Origin: Lachnospiraceae bacterium UBA7199
Lineage (GTDB): Bacteria; Bacillota; Clostridia; Lachnospirales; Lachnospiraceae
Assembly: GCA_002490775.1 (NCBI GenBank)
Contig: DKUR01000063.1
Span: forward strand, 1 to 64,000
Reading direction: 5' to 3'
Length of the DNA stretch: 64,000 nt
This document shows, in pieces, positions 43,047-52,948 of this stretch. How positions within the stretch are numbered: position 1 is the stretch's first letter; every line of letters begins with the position of its first letter. The position numbers were made by a program, and so were the translations under genes. Under the pieces are notes generated by a model that ran no database searches, had not been told where the DNA came from, and saw only the letters and a list, made by a program, of their open reading frames with translations.

Positions 43047-43745
43047 ATGTCAGGAAAGAAAGTAGAAGAAGAAAAGCATAGAAGTGAAAAGATTGAACAG
43101 ACTGGCCAGGTGACTTTGGATAAAAATGGGAAAGCGCGTACAATACATCTTATTTCTGTTATTGGTGAAGTGGAAGGGCATGATAACTTAAGCAATAATT
43201 CCAAGACAACAAAGTATGAGCATATTCTCCCCGAACTGGCAGCAATTGAGGATAGCGAAAACATTGATGGCGTGCTTATTTTATTAAATACAATGGGCGG
43301 AGATGTGGAAGCAGGACTTGCCATTGCAGAGATGATTGCATCCTTAAGCAAGCCTACCGTTTCTCTGGTATTGGGAGGAAGCCATTCTATAGGGGTGCCT
43401 ATTGCAGTCAGCACAGATTATTCATTTATTGTGCCCACCGGAACAATGGTCATTCATCCTGTCAGAATGAACGGAATGGTGATTGGCGTGCCGCAGACTT
43501 TTGATTATTTCAGACAAATTCAAAACAGGATTACAGGTTTTGTATGCAGCCACTGTAAAATCAGCAAAAACAGATTTGAGGAGCTGATGATGGAAACAGG
43601 AGTTCTCACTAAAGATGTTGGGACTATTTTGGTTGGAGAGGAAGCAGTTTCAGAGGGAATTATCAATGAAACAGGCGGAATCAGTGAAGCAATGAAAAAA
43701 CTGCATTCTTTGATTGGAAAACAAAAGAAACAGAAACAGTCATAA
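43047..43745 (+). CDS. tepA: ClpP-like serine protease TepA (translocation-enhancing protein)
   Basis: ClpP-fold protein of 232 residues. The candidate nucleophile is S114 in GGSHSIGVP and the candidate base H137 in MVIHPVR, at the spacing seen in ClpP; the third residue is less clear. There is no signal peptide or membrane helix, so it is cytoplasmic. In Bacillus subtilis tepA lies just upstream of spoIIIE, exactly as here. ATG 43047 is chosen since AAGAGGA lies seven bases upstream; the ATG at 43026 touches the foot of the preceding hairpin and lacks a ribosome site. A strong promoter follows the gene, so spoIIIE/ftsK can be expressed separately. Confidence 0.88.
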   Translation: MSGKKVEEEKHRSEKIEQTGQVTLDKNGKARTIHLISVIGEVEGHDNLSNNSKTTKYEHILPELAAIEDSENIDGVLILLNTMGGDVEAGLAIAEMIASLSKPTVSLVLGGSHSIGVPIAVSTDYSFIVPTGTMVIHPVRMNGMVIGVPQTFDYFRQIQNRITGFVCSHCKISKNRFEELMMETGVLTKDVGTILVGEEAVSEGIINETGGISEAMKKLHSLIGKQKKQKQS

Positions 43746-43775
43746 ATATATTTTATGACAAATAATCGTTTGTTA

Positions 43776-43804
43776 GTGACAAGGTTTGCCTAAAATGCTA
43801 TACT
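43776..43804 (+). promoter_or_regulatory. Strong extended -10 promoter of the SpoIIIE/FtsK gene
   Basis: GTGACA (43776-43781), 17 bases, and TATACT (43799-43804) preceded by TGC. It lies 46 bases ahead of the start codon at 43851. Confidence 0.7.
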
Positions 43805-43850
43805 ATATAAGATTATGTTAGTATCTGTAAGATGCTGAAGGAGTTTTTGT

Positions 43851-46454
43851 ATGGCACAGGCAAGGAAAAGTAGTACGACAAGAGGGAAGAAAAGGACAAC
43901 TAATTCCCGTAATAACTCCAGAAAAAGTGAACCTATGGATGTGGCAATCAGAAATGAAATTGTTTTGATTGCCTTGTTTGCGTTGGCTGTGTTTTTGTTT
44001 TTATGTAATTTTGGAATTGCCGGTGTGTTTGGAAATACGGTTAGTGATGTTATGTTTGGGATTTTCGGCCTGACTGCATACATCATGCCATTAGTATTTT
44101 TTATCATGATTGCATTTGGCATGGTAAACAGTGGAAATTCTATTGCAGTAAGAAAGCTTATTGCAGGTGCATTTTTAGTGCTTTTGGCGGGTATGCTGTG
44201 TGATTTGTTTACTGGAGCGCCGGAAGCAGCACAAAGTTATCAAATTGGAGAGATATATAAAAGGTGCAGCGAAGGGCACAGTGGAGGCGGTGTAGCTGCC
44301 GGTTCCCTTGCTTATTTGAGTTTTCATTTTCTCGGTATGACAGGAACGATCCTGGTGGTTTTAGTGGCTGTGATTGTATCTTTGGTAGTGCTTACCGAAA
44401 AATCCTTTGTATCCGGAGTAACTTCCCAGGGACGTAAGGTATATGAAAGGTCGAAGGAAGATGCGGCGTACCGCAGGGAACGGGCGAAAGCGCGCAGGCA
44501 GGAAATGGAAGAAGAGCGAAAACGCAGGGAAGAGGAAAGAAAGCAGCGGGAAGAAGAGCAGGAAAATGAAAAAATTCTCCGCATGGATAAAAAAATTTCT
44601 GGTGTTATGCTGAACACAACCTTATCTGGGAGGGAAGAAGAAAAAGACAGATCAAGGGATGATATTCATGAAATCAATCTGACTGATTTTGAAGAGCAGA
44701 TTGCTCATGCTGATTTATATAAGGAAGATGGAGAAATACAGATTCACTCCGAATATGGTATGGATCAGATCAGGATCAACAGTACCTACCTTGAAGAAGA
44801 TGAGGGGAAGGATGAGTTATCTGAGATTACGGGAACATATGAAGATGTGGAACCTGAAGAAATCATTGAGCCGCCTGTTTCTATGAGGCAGGAAGAACCT
44901 GTCAGGGTGAAAGAAAAGGAACCTGTAAAGTCTTCCAGAAGCACAGCAGAACCTGTACAGATGCTTCAGAGGAAGCCGCTTCCCAAGAAATACATATTTC
45001 CTCCCATCAGTAAGCTTACCAAAAGCAGTAATAAACAGGGGGGTGATTCTTCGAAAGAGTTAAAAGAAACAGCGTTAAGACTCCAGCAGACGCTTCAGAC
45101 CTTTGGTGTACGCGTAACAATTACGGAAATCAGCAAAGGCCCTTCTGTTACCAGATTTGAACTGCAGCCGGAACAGGGAGTGAAGGTAAGCAAGATTGTG
45201 GGGCTGTCTGATGATATTAAATTGAATCTTGCTGCTACGGACATTCGTATTGAAGCACCGATTCCGGGCAAAGCAGCGGTTGGAATAGAAGTTCCCAATA
45301 AGGAAAATATGACGGTAGCTTTGCGGGAACTTATCGAGAGTAAAGAATTTAAGGATTTTCCTTCCAACCTTGCGTTTGCGGTGGGAAAGGACATTGGCGG
45401 CAAAACAGTAGTGGCGGATATTGCAAAAATGCCGCACATGCTGATTGCAGGTGCAACCGGCTCTGGCAAATCTGTATGCATTAATACATTGATTATGAGT
45501 ATTTTGTATAAGGCACACCCGGATGATGTGAAGCTAATCATGATAGATCCAAAGGTAGTTGAGTTAAGCGTCTATAACGGAATTCCTCATTTGTTGATTC
45601 CGGTGGTTACAGATCCTAAGAAAGCGTCCGCCGCGCTTCAGTGGGGAGTGGCGGAAATGACAGACCGTTACCAGAAGTTTGCAGATTTCAATGTCAGGGA
45701 CTTAAAGGGATACAATAAAAAAGTGACGGAAATGAAAGAAAAAGGAGATCCCAAGGCACCAGCTAAAATGCCCCAGATTGTCATTATCGTGGACGAGCTT
45801 GCAGATCTTATGATGGTAGCTCCAGGCGAGGTGGAGGAAGCCATCTGCCGGCTGGCCCAATTGGCAAGGGCTGCGGGGATTCATTTGATTATAGCTACCC
45901 AGCGTCCGTCAGTAGATGTGATTACAGGATTGATCAAAGCAAACATGCCCAGCAGGGTGGCATTTAGTGTTTCCAGCGGGGTGGATTCCCGTACCATTTT
46001 GGATATGAATGGGGCAGAAAAACTTTTGGGAAAGGGAGATATGCTTTTTTATCCGCAAGGATATAGTAAGCCGGCCAGAGTACAGGGAGCTTTTGTGTCT
46101 GATAAAGAAGTATCAGATGTTGTGGAATTTTTGAAAAATCAGACGATTGGCAATATTTATGATACAGATGTACAGGAAAAGCTTTCTAGTATTGGAAGCA
46201 CCTCAAGCAGCGGAGGGGTTGAAGAATCAGATAGAGATCAGTATTTTATAGATGCCGCCAGATTTATTATTGAAAAAGACAAGGCTTCTATTGGAATGCT
46301 GCAGCGGGTATTTAAAATCGGTTTTAATCGTGCTGCAAGAATAATGGACCAGCTTTGCGAGGCAGGGGTTGTGGGGGAAGAAGAAGGAACCAAGCCGCGC
46401 AAGGTGCTTATGAGTATGGAGCAGTTAGAGCAGTTTATTGAAGAATCGCTGTAA
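43851..46454 (+). CDS. ftsK: DNA translocase FtsK/SpoIIIE
   Basis: ATP-driven DNA pump at the division or sporulation septum, 867 residues. About four membrane helices occupy residues 35-180. A highly charged linker (about 190-390, with a run of Arg/Glu repeats near 205-240) is followed by the motor: alpha and beta domains with Walker A GATGSGKSVC (about 533) and Walker B IVDELADLMM (about 645). The gamma winged helix (about 795-860) recognises KOPS/SRS-type sequences. It has the short linker usual for Gram-positive SpoIIIE. Own promoter upstream, ribosome site AAGGAG; fhs begins 46 bases downstream. Confidence 0.95.
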   Translation: MAQARKSSTTRGKKRTTNSRNNSRKSEPMDVAIRNEIVLIALFALAVFLFLCNFGIAGVFGNTVSDVMFGIFGLTAYIMPLVFFIMIAFGMVNSGNSIAVRKLIAGAFLVLLAGMLCDLFTGAPEAAQSYQIGEIYKRCSEGHSGGGVAAGSLAYLSFHFLGMTGTILVVLVAVIVSLVVLTEKSFVSGVTSQGRKVYERSKEDAAYRRERAKARRQEMEEERKRREEERKQREEEQENEKILRMDKKISGVMLNTTLSGREEEKDRSRDDIHEINLTDFEEQIAHADLYKEDGEIQIHSEYGMDQIRINSTYLEEDEGKDELSEITGTYEDVEPEEIIEPPVSMRQEEPVRVKEKEPVKSSRSTAEPVQMLQRKPLPKKYIFPPISKLTKSSNKQGGDSSKELKETALRLQQTLQTFGVRVTITEISKGPSVTRFELQPEQGVKVSKIVGLSDDIKLNLAATDIRIEAPIPGKAAVGIEVPNKENMTVALRELIESKEFKDFPSNLAFAVGKDIGGKTVVADIAKMPHMLIAGATGSGKSVCINTLIMSILYKAHPDDVKLIMIDPKVVELSVYNGIPHLLIPVVTDPKKASAALQWGVAEMTDRYQKFADFNVRDLKGYNKKVTEMKEKGDPKAPAKMPQIVIIVDELADLMMVAPGEVEEAICRLAQLARAAGIHLIIATQRPSVDVITGLIKANMPSRVAFSVSSGVDSRTILDMNGAEKLLGKGDMLFYPQGYSKPARVQGAFVSDKEVSDVVEFLKNQTIGNIYDTDVQEKLSSIGSTSSSGGVEESDRDQYFIDAARFIIEKDKASIGMLQRVFKIGFNRAARIMDQLCEAGVVGEEEGTKPRKVLMSMEQLEQFIEESL

Positions 46455-46500
46455 AGAAGCTTTGAGAAAAGCAGTTTATGGAAAGGGTACGGAAATTGTT

Positions 46501-48171
46501 ATGAAAACAGATATTCAAATTGCACAGGAAGCAGTTATGGAGCCAGTCACAAAGGTGGCAGAGATGTTACAGATTGAGGAAGATGAGCTGGAACTGTACG
46601 GAAAATATAAGGCTAAAATTTCAGAGGAGTACCTTGCTAAAATTGCTTCCAGACCAGAGGGAAAGCTGATACTTGTAACTGCCATTAACCCTACTCCGGC
46701 AGGAGAGGGGAAAACAACTACCAGTGTAGGCTTGGGACAGGCCTTTGGACGACTTGGGAAAAAAGCTGTGATTGCGCTCAGGGAACCTTCCTTAGGGCCT
46801 TGCTTTGGAATCAAGGGAGGAGCCGCCGGAGGCGGATATGCCCAGGTGGTTCCTATGGAGGATTTGAATCTTCATTTTACAGGTGATTTTCATGCCATTA
46901 CTTCTGCCAATAATCTGCTGGCAGCCCTTTTGGATAACCATATTCAGCAGGGGAATGCTCTTTTAATAGATACCAGACAGGTGGTTTGGAAAAGATGCCT
47001 TGATATGAATGACAGGGTACTTAGAAATGTAGTAGTGGGGCTTGGGGCAAAAACAGACGGAACTGTGCGGGAAGATCATTTTGTGATCACTGTTGCATCG
47101 GAAATTATGGCTATTTTGTGCCTTGCATCAGATATGAAAGACCTAAAGGAAAGACTTGGAAAAATTGTGGCTGCATATAATTATGAAGGGAATCCGGTTA
47201 CCGCAGATGATCTACAGGCGGTAGGCGCAATGGCGGCGCTTCTTAAGGATGCAATGAAGCCAAATCTAATTCAGACACTTGAGCATACGCCAGCTTTGAT
47301 TCATGGTGGTCCCTTTGCCAATATTGCGCATGGATGCAACTCTGTTCGTGCAACAAAAGCAGGGCTTAAAATGGCAGATTATGTGATTACTGAGGCGGGA
47401 TTTGGCGCAGACTTGGGAGCTGAGAAATTTTTTGATATTAAATGTCGTATTGCAGGGCTGAAGCCAGATGCAGTTGTTTTGGTGGCAACGGTTCGAGCAC
47501 TTAAGTATAATGGCGGCGTTCCCAAGGCTCAGTTAGGAAATGAAGATCTTCCGGCGCTCAAAAAGGGTATTGTCAATTTAGAAAAGCATATTGAAAATTT
47601 ACAAAAATATAAAATACCCGTTGTAGTGACTTTAAACAGTTTTATAACGGATACGGAAGCAGAAACCTCCTTTGTGAAGCAGTTTTGTGAGGAAAGAGGC
47701 TGTGAATTTGCAATTTCACAGGTTTGGGAAAAAGGCGGTGAAGGCGGTATTTTGTTAGCTGAAAAGGTACTTGAAACCCTTGAAAACAAAGAAAGCAATT
47801 TTACGCTCTTGTACCCGGATGAAGTTAGTCTTATGGAAAAGATTGAGACTGTTTCCCGGGAAATTTACGGAGCGGAAGGGGTTACATATTCTACGCAGGC
47901 AAAGAAGCAGCTTCAAAAGCTGGAAGAATTGGGATTTGGGAAATTGCCTGTGTGTATGGCAAAAACACAGTATTCTCTTTCAGATGATCCGGCGCTTTTA
48001 GGCAGGCCGGAGCACTTTAAGGTGAATGTCAGAGAAGTATATGTTTCGGCGGGTGCGGGTTTTGTAGTGGTGCTTACTGGCGCAGTTATGACTATGCCGG
48101 GACTGCCCATGCAGCCAGCAGCATTCAATATTGACGTGGATGAAAATGGCAGGATCACAGGTCTTTTTTAG
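46501..48171 (+). CDS. fhs: Formate-tetrahydrofolate ligase
   Basis: ATP-dependent formation of 10-formyl-THF from formate, the entry to the methyl branch of one-carbon metabolism; cytoplasmic. The P-loop TPAGEGKTTTSVGLGQ lies near residue 65-80, followed by REPSLGPCFGIKGGAAGGGY. From ATG 46501 the protein has 556 residues, the standard length, beginning MKTDIQIAQEA. A longer frame back to TTG 46438 overlaps ftsK and is rejected. folD follows 34 bases downstream, so both steps from formate to methylene-THF are together. The enzyme is central in acetogens but also common as a one-carbon source in other Clostridia. Confidence 0.96.
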   Translation: MKTDIQIAQEAVMEPVTKVAEMLQIEEDELELYGKYKAKISEEYLAKIASRPEGKLILVTAINPTPAGEGKTTTSVGLGQAFGRLGKKAVIALREPSLGPCFGIKGGAAGGGYAQVVPMEDLNLHFTGDFHAITSANNLLAALLDNHIQQGNALLIDTRQVVWKRCLDMNDRVLRNVVVGLGAKTDGTVREDHFVITVASEIMAILCLASDMKDLKERLGKIVAAYNYEGNPVTADDLQAVGAMAALLKDAMKPNLIQTLEHTPALIHGGPFANIAHGCNSVRATKAGLKMADYVITEAGFGADLGAEKFFDIKCRIAGLKPDAVVLVATVRALKYNGGVPKAQLGNEDLPALKKGIVNLEKHIENLQKYKIPVVVTLNSFITDTEAETSFVKQFCEERGCEFAISQVWEKGGEGGILLAEKVLETLENKESNFTLLYPDEVSLMEKIETVSREIYGAEGVTYSTQAKKQLQKLEELGFGKLPVCMAKTQYSLSDDPALLGRPEHFKVNVREVYVSAGAGFVVVLTGAVMTMPGLPMQPAAFNIDVDENGRITGLF

Positions 48172-48205
48172 GAGATGGAATGTGTAGGGAAAGGATGGAA
48201 AACAG

Positions 48206-49051
48206 ATGGCAGTACTGATTGATGGAAAAGCAGTTTCACTACAGATCAAGGAAGAATTGAAACAGAAAGCAGTAGAATTAAAGGAAAAGGGAATCAATGT
48301 AACTTTAGCAGTCATTCAGGTAGGGGATAATCCGGCTTCCTGCGTATATGTAAGAAATAAGAAAAAGGGATGCGAGTACATAGGAATCGGCTCCTTATCC
48401 TATGAACTTCCAGAAACAACTACACAGAAGGAATTGCTTGATTTGATACAGGAGTTAAATGGGAGAGAGGACGTAAACGGTATTTTAGTCCAACTTCCCC
48501 TGCCTTCACATATTGATGAGGATACAGTGATAAAAGCCATTGATCCTTTAAAGGATGTGGATGGGTTTCACCCCCAAAGCGTAGGTGCTCTCTGTATAGG
48601 GCAGCCGGGATTTGTTTCCTGTACGCCGGCAGGAATTATACAGCTTTTAAAAAGAAGCGGCATTGATATAGCAGGAAAAGAATGTGTTGTGCTTGGAAGA
48701 AGCAACATTGTAGGAAAACCCATGTCTTTATTACTTCTTAGAGAAAATGCAACGGTGACCATTGCCCATTCCCACACCAAAAACCTGCAGGAGGTGACTG
48801 CAAGGGCGGATATTTTAGTCGTGGCGGTAGGAAAGCCTAAAATGATCACAAAAGATTATGTGAAAAAAGGTGCAGTGGTTATTGATGTAGGAATCAATAG
48901 GGATGAAAACAATAAGCTTTGCGGGGATGTTGATTTTGATGATGTAGAACCGGTGTGCAGTGCTATTACACCTGTACCTGGAGGGGTAGGCCCTATGACC
49001 ATAGCAATGCTTCTTCATAATTGTATTGAGTCGGTCAGCCTTAAATTTTAG
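48206..49051 (+). CDS. folD: Bifunctional methylene-THF dehydrogenase / methenyl-THF cyclohydrolase
   Basis: NADP-linked interconversion of methylene-, methenyl- and formyl-THF, 281 residues, the usual length. The active-site Lys is in YVRNKKKGCEYIG (about 52-56), the substrate motif is ILVQLPLPSHID, followed by DVDGFHPQSVG, and the dinucleotide-binding motif is GRSNIVGKP. A GGVGPMTIAML segment ends the protein. It directly follows fhs and completes the conversion of formate to methylene-THF. Confidence 0.96.
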   Translation: MAVLIDGKAVSLQIKEELKQKAVELKEKGINVTLAVIQVGDNPASCVYVRNKKKGCEYIGIGSLSYELPETTTQKELLDLIQELNGREDVNGILVQLPLPSHIDEDTVIKAIDPLKDVDGFHPQSVGALCIGQPGFVSCTPAGIIQLLKRSGIDIAGKECVVLGRSNIVGKPMSLLLLRENATVTIAHSHTKNLQEVTARADILVVAVGKPKMITKDYVKKGAVVIDVGINRDENNKLCGDVDFDDVEPVCSAITPVPGGVGPMTIAMLLHNCIESVSLKF

Positions 49052-49135
49052 TAAATTTATGATCACGTGTATATAGTGAACCAAGGTAGGAAGAATCTTT
49101 CAACCTTACATATTTGGAAGGCTTGGGAATAAAAT

Positions 49136-50626
49136 ATGAAATGTCCTGATTGCGGAGCAGAGATGGTGAATGGGCATCTTTACTGTGAGAAGTGCGGTAG
49201 AGAAATCCAGATTGTACCTGATTTTGAACCGGAAATAGAAAACAGCATAACGGAAACTTTATCTACTGTTGCGGAAGAAATTGAAGGCGGCAGCCTCGTA
49301 AAAGATGACCAGGGCGAAGATACAGCAGTGGATACACAAAGTGTAGGAAAAAAGAAATTAAAAAAACGCAGTCATTCTTTTTTTTCAGAAGAACTTGGAA
49401 AAAATGGAATGATACTTGCTTTTGTTATTTTTTTAACTGTACTGCTGGCAGGCGCCTTTTTGACTTTACATTTGTACCACAGGTTTTCAGCAGCTTACCA
49501 GATTGAGCAGGCAAGATATTATGCGGAGTCAGGGGAATACAGGGAAGCAATATCGTATTTGGAAAAGGCAAAAAAACTGGATGCGGATGTGGTGGAAACT
49601 GCCTTTTTGGAGTCCAATTATTATTATCAGCTTGGTGAAAAGCAAAAGGCGTCTGAAGTGCTTGTAGAGTTGATTGCCAGTGAGCCGTTGGAGTATGCAG
49701 ACGAGGAAAGGGCATACAGCTATGTGATTGATATATGGGATGAAGAAGAAAAATATCAGGATATCAATTTGCTTTTATCAGAATGCCACAACAATGAAAT
49801 CATAAATCAATTTCAGCAATATATAGCAATGACGCCTGAATTTGGCTATGAACCGGGAAGCTATGATGAGGTGGTTTTACTGAAAATAAGTGCTAATACC
49901 ACTGGAAAAATATATTATACTTTAGACGGAAGTACTCCCAATCAAAACAGTCCGGTCTACATTGCACCACTGATACTTGAATCAGGAGAATATCAGGTTG
50001 CAGCACTTTTTGTAAATGATTATGGAATTGAGAGCGAAGTGGCAAGAAGCTGGTATGTGATTAATTTGATCGTGCCTGATCCGCCTGAATTATTGCTGTA
50101 TAGCGGAAGCTATCATGTTCCAACAATGATTGAGGTGATAGTACCGGAAAATGGAACGGTGCATTATACAATGGATGGAAGTAATCCAACGAAGGATAGT
50201 CCTAAATATACAGAGGCAATTTCAATGCCTTTAGGAAGGTCGAATTTTAAATTCATTACCATATCAGAGGAAGGCGTCTCAAGTGAAATTGTAAGCAGGA
50301 GTTTTGATTTTACTTTGGAAACTGAAGTGACAGTTGGCAGGGCGGTAAATAATGTGATACAGGCGCTTTTTGACAGGAAGGTGTTAAGTGATCTTCAGGG
50401 ACACTCCCCTGAAATCATGGAAAAATATGTATTTAAATATAATACTATTGTGGAAATTCCAGATATGGGCTATTATTATGTTTTGGATGAATATATTGAG
50501 ACCGGAAATGGAGAACAAACGAAAACAGACCGCTTGTACGCCGTAGAAGTATATACGGGAGCACCAAACCGGTTGATTTATGATGAAAATGGCCAGATGG
50601 GACTTATTCCCCTAAGCACGCCATAA
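49136..50626 (+). CDS. Zinc-ribbon membrane protein with chitobiase C-terminal-like repeats
   Basis: Protein of 496 residues with an unusual combination. It begins with a cytoplasmic zinc ribbon (CPDCGAEMVNGHLYCEKCG, Cys pairs at about 3/6 and 19/22), then an acidic linker and one membrane helix (about 98-120). A TPR-like helical segment lies outside (about 125-225). Two beta domains of the chitobiase/beta-hexosaminidase C-terminal type (CHB_HEX_C) follow, each with the signature YTLDGSTPNQNSPVY or YTMDGSNPTKDSPKY (about 260-405). The C-terminal part (about 410-496) is unassigned. These beta domains are known as accessory modules in surface enzymes. Function is unknown; a role in envelope sensing or carbohydrate binding is only a guess. 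It lies between folD and nfnA. Confidence 0.8.
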   Translation: MKCPDCGAEMVNGHLYCEKCGREIQIVPDFEPEIENSITETLSTVAEEIEGGSLVKDDQGEDTAVDTQSVGKKKLKKRSHSFFSEELGKNGMILAFVIFLTVLLAGAFLTLHLYHRFSAAYQIEQARYYAESGEYREAISYLEKAKKLDADVVETAFLESNYYYQLGEKQKASEVLVELIASEPLEYADEERAYSYVIDIWDEEEKYQDINLLLSECHNNEIINQFQQYIAMTPEFGYEPGSYDEVVLLKISANTTGKIYYTLDGSTPNQNSPVYIAPLILESGEYQVAALFVNDYGIESEVARSWYVINLIVPDPPELLLYSGSYHVPTMIEVIVPENGTVHYTMDGSNPTKDSPKYTEAISMPLGRSNFKFITISEEGVSSEIVSRSFDFTLETEVTVGRAVNNVIQALFDRKVLSDLQGHSPEIMEKYVFKYNTIVEIPDMGYYYVLDEYIETGNGEQTKTDRLYAVEVYTGAPNRLIYDENGQMGLIPLSTP

Positions 50627-50650
50627 AATAAAACAGGAAAGGGATTAGCA

Positions 50651-51538
50651 ATGTATAAGATTTTAGAAACCAAAGAGCTTGCTGCCAATATTTATTATAT
50701 GGTAGTAGAAGCAAAGCGAGTAGCCAAGGCATGTAAACCCGGTCAGTTTGTTATTGTCAGGACAAATGAAGACGCAGAGAGAATTCCACTTACCATCTGT
50801 GATTATGACAGTGAAAAAGGAACTGTAACTATCGTTTTCCAAATCGTGGGAGCAGGGACACAGATGATGTCATCTTTAAAAGCAGGCGACTTTTTCCACG
50901 ATTTTGTAGGGCCTTTAGGCTGTCCTTCAGAGTTTGTGGGAGAGGATATAGAAGTCCTTAAGAAAAAGAAAATGTTATTTGTGGCCGGAGGCGTGGGAAC
51001 AGCACCTGTATATCCCCAGGTGAAATGGCTTCATGAAAGAGGAATAGACGCAGATGTGATTGTGGGAGCCAAGACGAAAGATCTGCTGATTCTGGAAGAA
51101 GAAATGAAGGAAGTGGCAGGCAGTTTGTATGTTACCACTGATGATGGCTCTTACGGAAGAAGCGGAATGGTTACACAGACGATTACAGATCTTGTTAATG
51201 AAGGAAATCATTATGATGTATGTGTGGCAATCGGCCCTATGATTATGATGAAATTTGTCTGCAAGCTTACGAAGGAGTTAGGGCTTCCTACAATTGTCAG
51301 CCTGAATCCAATTATGGTAGATGGAACAGGTATGTGTGGAGCATGTCGTGTAACGGTAGGCGGCAAAGTGAAATTTGCCTGTGTGGATGGTCCTGAATTT
51401 GATGGACATCAGGTGAATTTTGATGAGGCAATGCAGCGTCAGCAGATATACAAAACAGCAGAGGGAAGAGCATTCCTGAAAGCCAAAGAGGGAGACACCC
51501 ATCATGGCGGATGTGGAAATTGCGGAGGTGATAAGTAA
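50651..51538 (+). CDS. nfnA: NfnA: NADH-dependent ferredoxin:NADP+ oxidoreductase, small subunit
   Basis: FAD- and [2Fe-2S]-containing subunit of the electron-bifurcating transhydrogenase, 295 residues. The N-terminal ferredoxin-reductase-like FAD domain (about 1-100, RIPLTICDYD) and NAD domain (about 105-225, AGGVGTAPVYPQ) are followed by the cluster-binding Cys region GTGMCGACRVTVGGKVKFACVDGPEFDGH. It has the size and motifs of NfnA/SudB and of the PyrK-like family. Its 3' end overlaps the frame upstream of nfnB, and the two stop/start codons are adjacent (nfnB ATG at 51540), so the subunits are translationally coupled. Confidence 0.92.
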   Translation: MYKILETKELAANIYYMVVEAKRVAKACKPGQFVIVRTNEDAERIPLTICDYDSEKGTVTIVFQIVGAGTQMMSSLKAGDFFHDFVGPLGCPSEFVGEDIEVLKKKKMLFVAGGVGTAPVYPQVKWLHERGIDADVIVGAKTKDLLILEEEMKEVAGSLYVTTDDGSYGRSGMVTQTITDLVNEGNHYDVCVAIGPMIMMKFVCKLTKELGLPTIVSLNPIMVDGTGMCGACRVTVGGKVKFACVDGPEFDGHQVNFDEAMQRQQIYKTAEGRAFLKAKEGDTHHGGCGNCGGDK

Positions 51539-51539
51539 A

Positions 51540-52925
51540 ATGGATGTATTAAAGAAGGTTCCCGTAAGGGAGCAGGATGCAAAGGAAAGAGCAGCTAATT
51601 TTGAGGAAGTCTGCCTTGGATATAATAAAGAGGAAGCAATGGAAGAAGCTTCACGGTGTATCAACTGTAAAAATGCGCAATGTATCAAGGGATGCCCTGT
51701 GGCAATTAATATTCCGGGATTTATTGAAAAGGTAAAGGAAGGAAATATTGAGGAGGCATATCAAGTGATCAGCGAATCTTCTGCACTGCCGGCAGTATGT
51801 GGGCGCGTATGTCCGCAGGAAAGCCAGTGCGAAGGAAAATGTATCAGGGGCATTAAAGGAGAGCCGGTTTCTATCGGTAAGCTGGAACGCTTTGTTGCAG
51901 ACTGGGCCAGTGAAAATGGAATTATACCCCAAGGAGCTGATCAGAAAAATGGTAAAAAGGTTGCTGTAATCGGTTCAGGGCCGGCGGGACTTACCTGTGC
52001 AGGAGATCTGGCGAAAATGGGATATGATGTAACTATTTTCGAAGCACTCCATGAAGCGGGCGGCGTATTGGTTTATGGCATTCCTGAGTTCCGTCTTCCT
52101 AAAACAAAGGTAGTAGCAAGAGAGATTGAAAATGTTAAGTCTCTCGGCGTTAAAATTGAAACAAATGTTGTTGTAGGTAAGTCAGTTACCATTGATGAAC
52201 TGCTGGAAGAGGAAGGCTTTGATGCTGTATTTATTGGTTCAGGAGCAGGGCTTCCTAAGTTTATGGGGATTCCCGGTGAGCAGGCAAACGGTGTATTTTC
52301 TGCAAATGAGTACTTAACCAGAAGCAATTTAATGAAGGCTTTTGACGAAAATTCCAATACCCCTATTATGAGGGGAAATAAGGTAGCTGTAGTAGGCGGC
52401 GGAAATGTGGCAATGGATGCGGCAAGAACAGCACTGCGTCTTGGAGCGGAAGTACATATTGTTTATAGAAGAAGCGAAGAAGAATTGCCGGCGCGTGTGG
52501 AAGAAGTTCATCATGCAAAAGAAGAAGGAATTATATTTGATCTTCTTACTAATCCAGTTGAAGTGATTGAAGATGAAAAAGGCTGGGTAAAGGGAATCAA
52601 ATGTATCAAAATGGAATTGGGGGAACCTGATGAGTCAGGAAGAAGGCGTCCGGTGGAGGTTCCCGGATCAGAGTTTGTGATAGATGTGGATACTGTTATT
52701 ATGTCTCTTGGAACATCTCCTAATCCGCTTATTTCTTCTACCACAGAAGGGTTGGAAGTTAATAAATGGAAATGTATCGTGGCAGATGAAGAATTTGGAA
52801 AAACCACGAAAGAAGGAGTCTATGCCGGCGGTGACGCTGTTACGGGAGCGGCAACAGTTATTCTTGCAATGGGTGCAGGCAAAGCAGGCGCAAAGGGAAT
52901 TGATGAATATTTAAAAAATAAATGA
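51540..52925 (+). CDS. nfnB: NfnB / NADPH-dependent glutamate synthase-like large subunit
   Basis: Large subunit of NfnAB, 461 residues, also annotated gltA (glutamate synthase small chain-like). Two [4Fe-4S] clusters are bound by the N-terminal Cys motifs CINCKNAQCIKGCPV and CGRVCPQESQCEGKC. The FAD site is GSGPAGLTCAG (about 142) and the NADPH site GGGNVAMDAARTALRLGA (about 285). With NfnA it couples reduction of NADP by NADH and reduced ferredoxin. The start is ATG 51540 (MDVLKKVPVREQD), preceded by GGAGG; the longer frame from 51504 lies in nfnA. A terminator follows at 52949. Confidence 0.93.
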   Translation: MDVLKKVPVREQDAKERAANFEEVCLGYNKEEAMEEASRCINCKNAQCIKGCPVAINIPGFIEKVKEGNIEEAYQVISESSALPAVCGRVCPQESQCEGKCIRGIKGEPVSIGKLERFVADWASENGIIPQGADQKNGKKVAVIGSGPAGLTCAGDLAKMGYDVTIFEALHEAGGVLVYGIPEFRLPKTKVVAREIENVKSLGVKIETNVVVGKSVTIDELLEEEGFDAVFIGSGAGLPKFMGIPGEQANGVFSANEYLTRSNLMKAFDENSNTPIMRGNKVAVVGGGNVAMDAARTALRLGAEVHIVYRRSEEELPARVEEVHHAKEEGIIFDLLTNPVEVIEDEKGWVKGIKCIKMELGEPDESGRRRPVEVPGSEFVIDVDTVIMSLGTSPNPLISSTTEGLEVNKWKCIVADEEFGKTTKEGVYAGGDAVTGAATVILAMGAGKAGAKGIDEYLKNK

Positions 52926-52948
52926 AAAACAATGTACCTTGTTTAAAG

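Noticed and set aside
45075..45541. Two overlapping minus-strand frames of about 147 residues
   Set aside because: Antisense to the conserved FtsK motor domain; no ribosome site or recognisable protein.
49083..49108. Hairpin after folD as terminator
   Set aside because: The stem contains a mismatch and a G-T pair and no T run follows; folD and the next gene may be co-transcribed.
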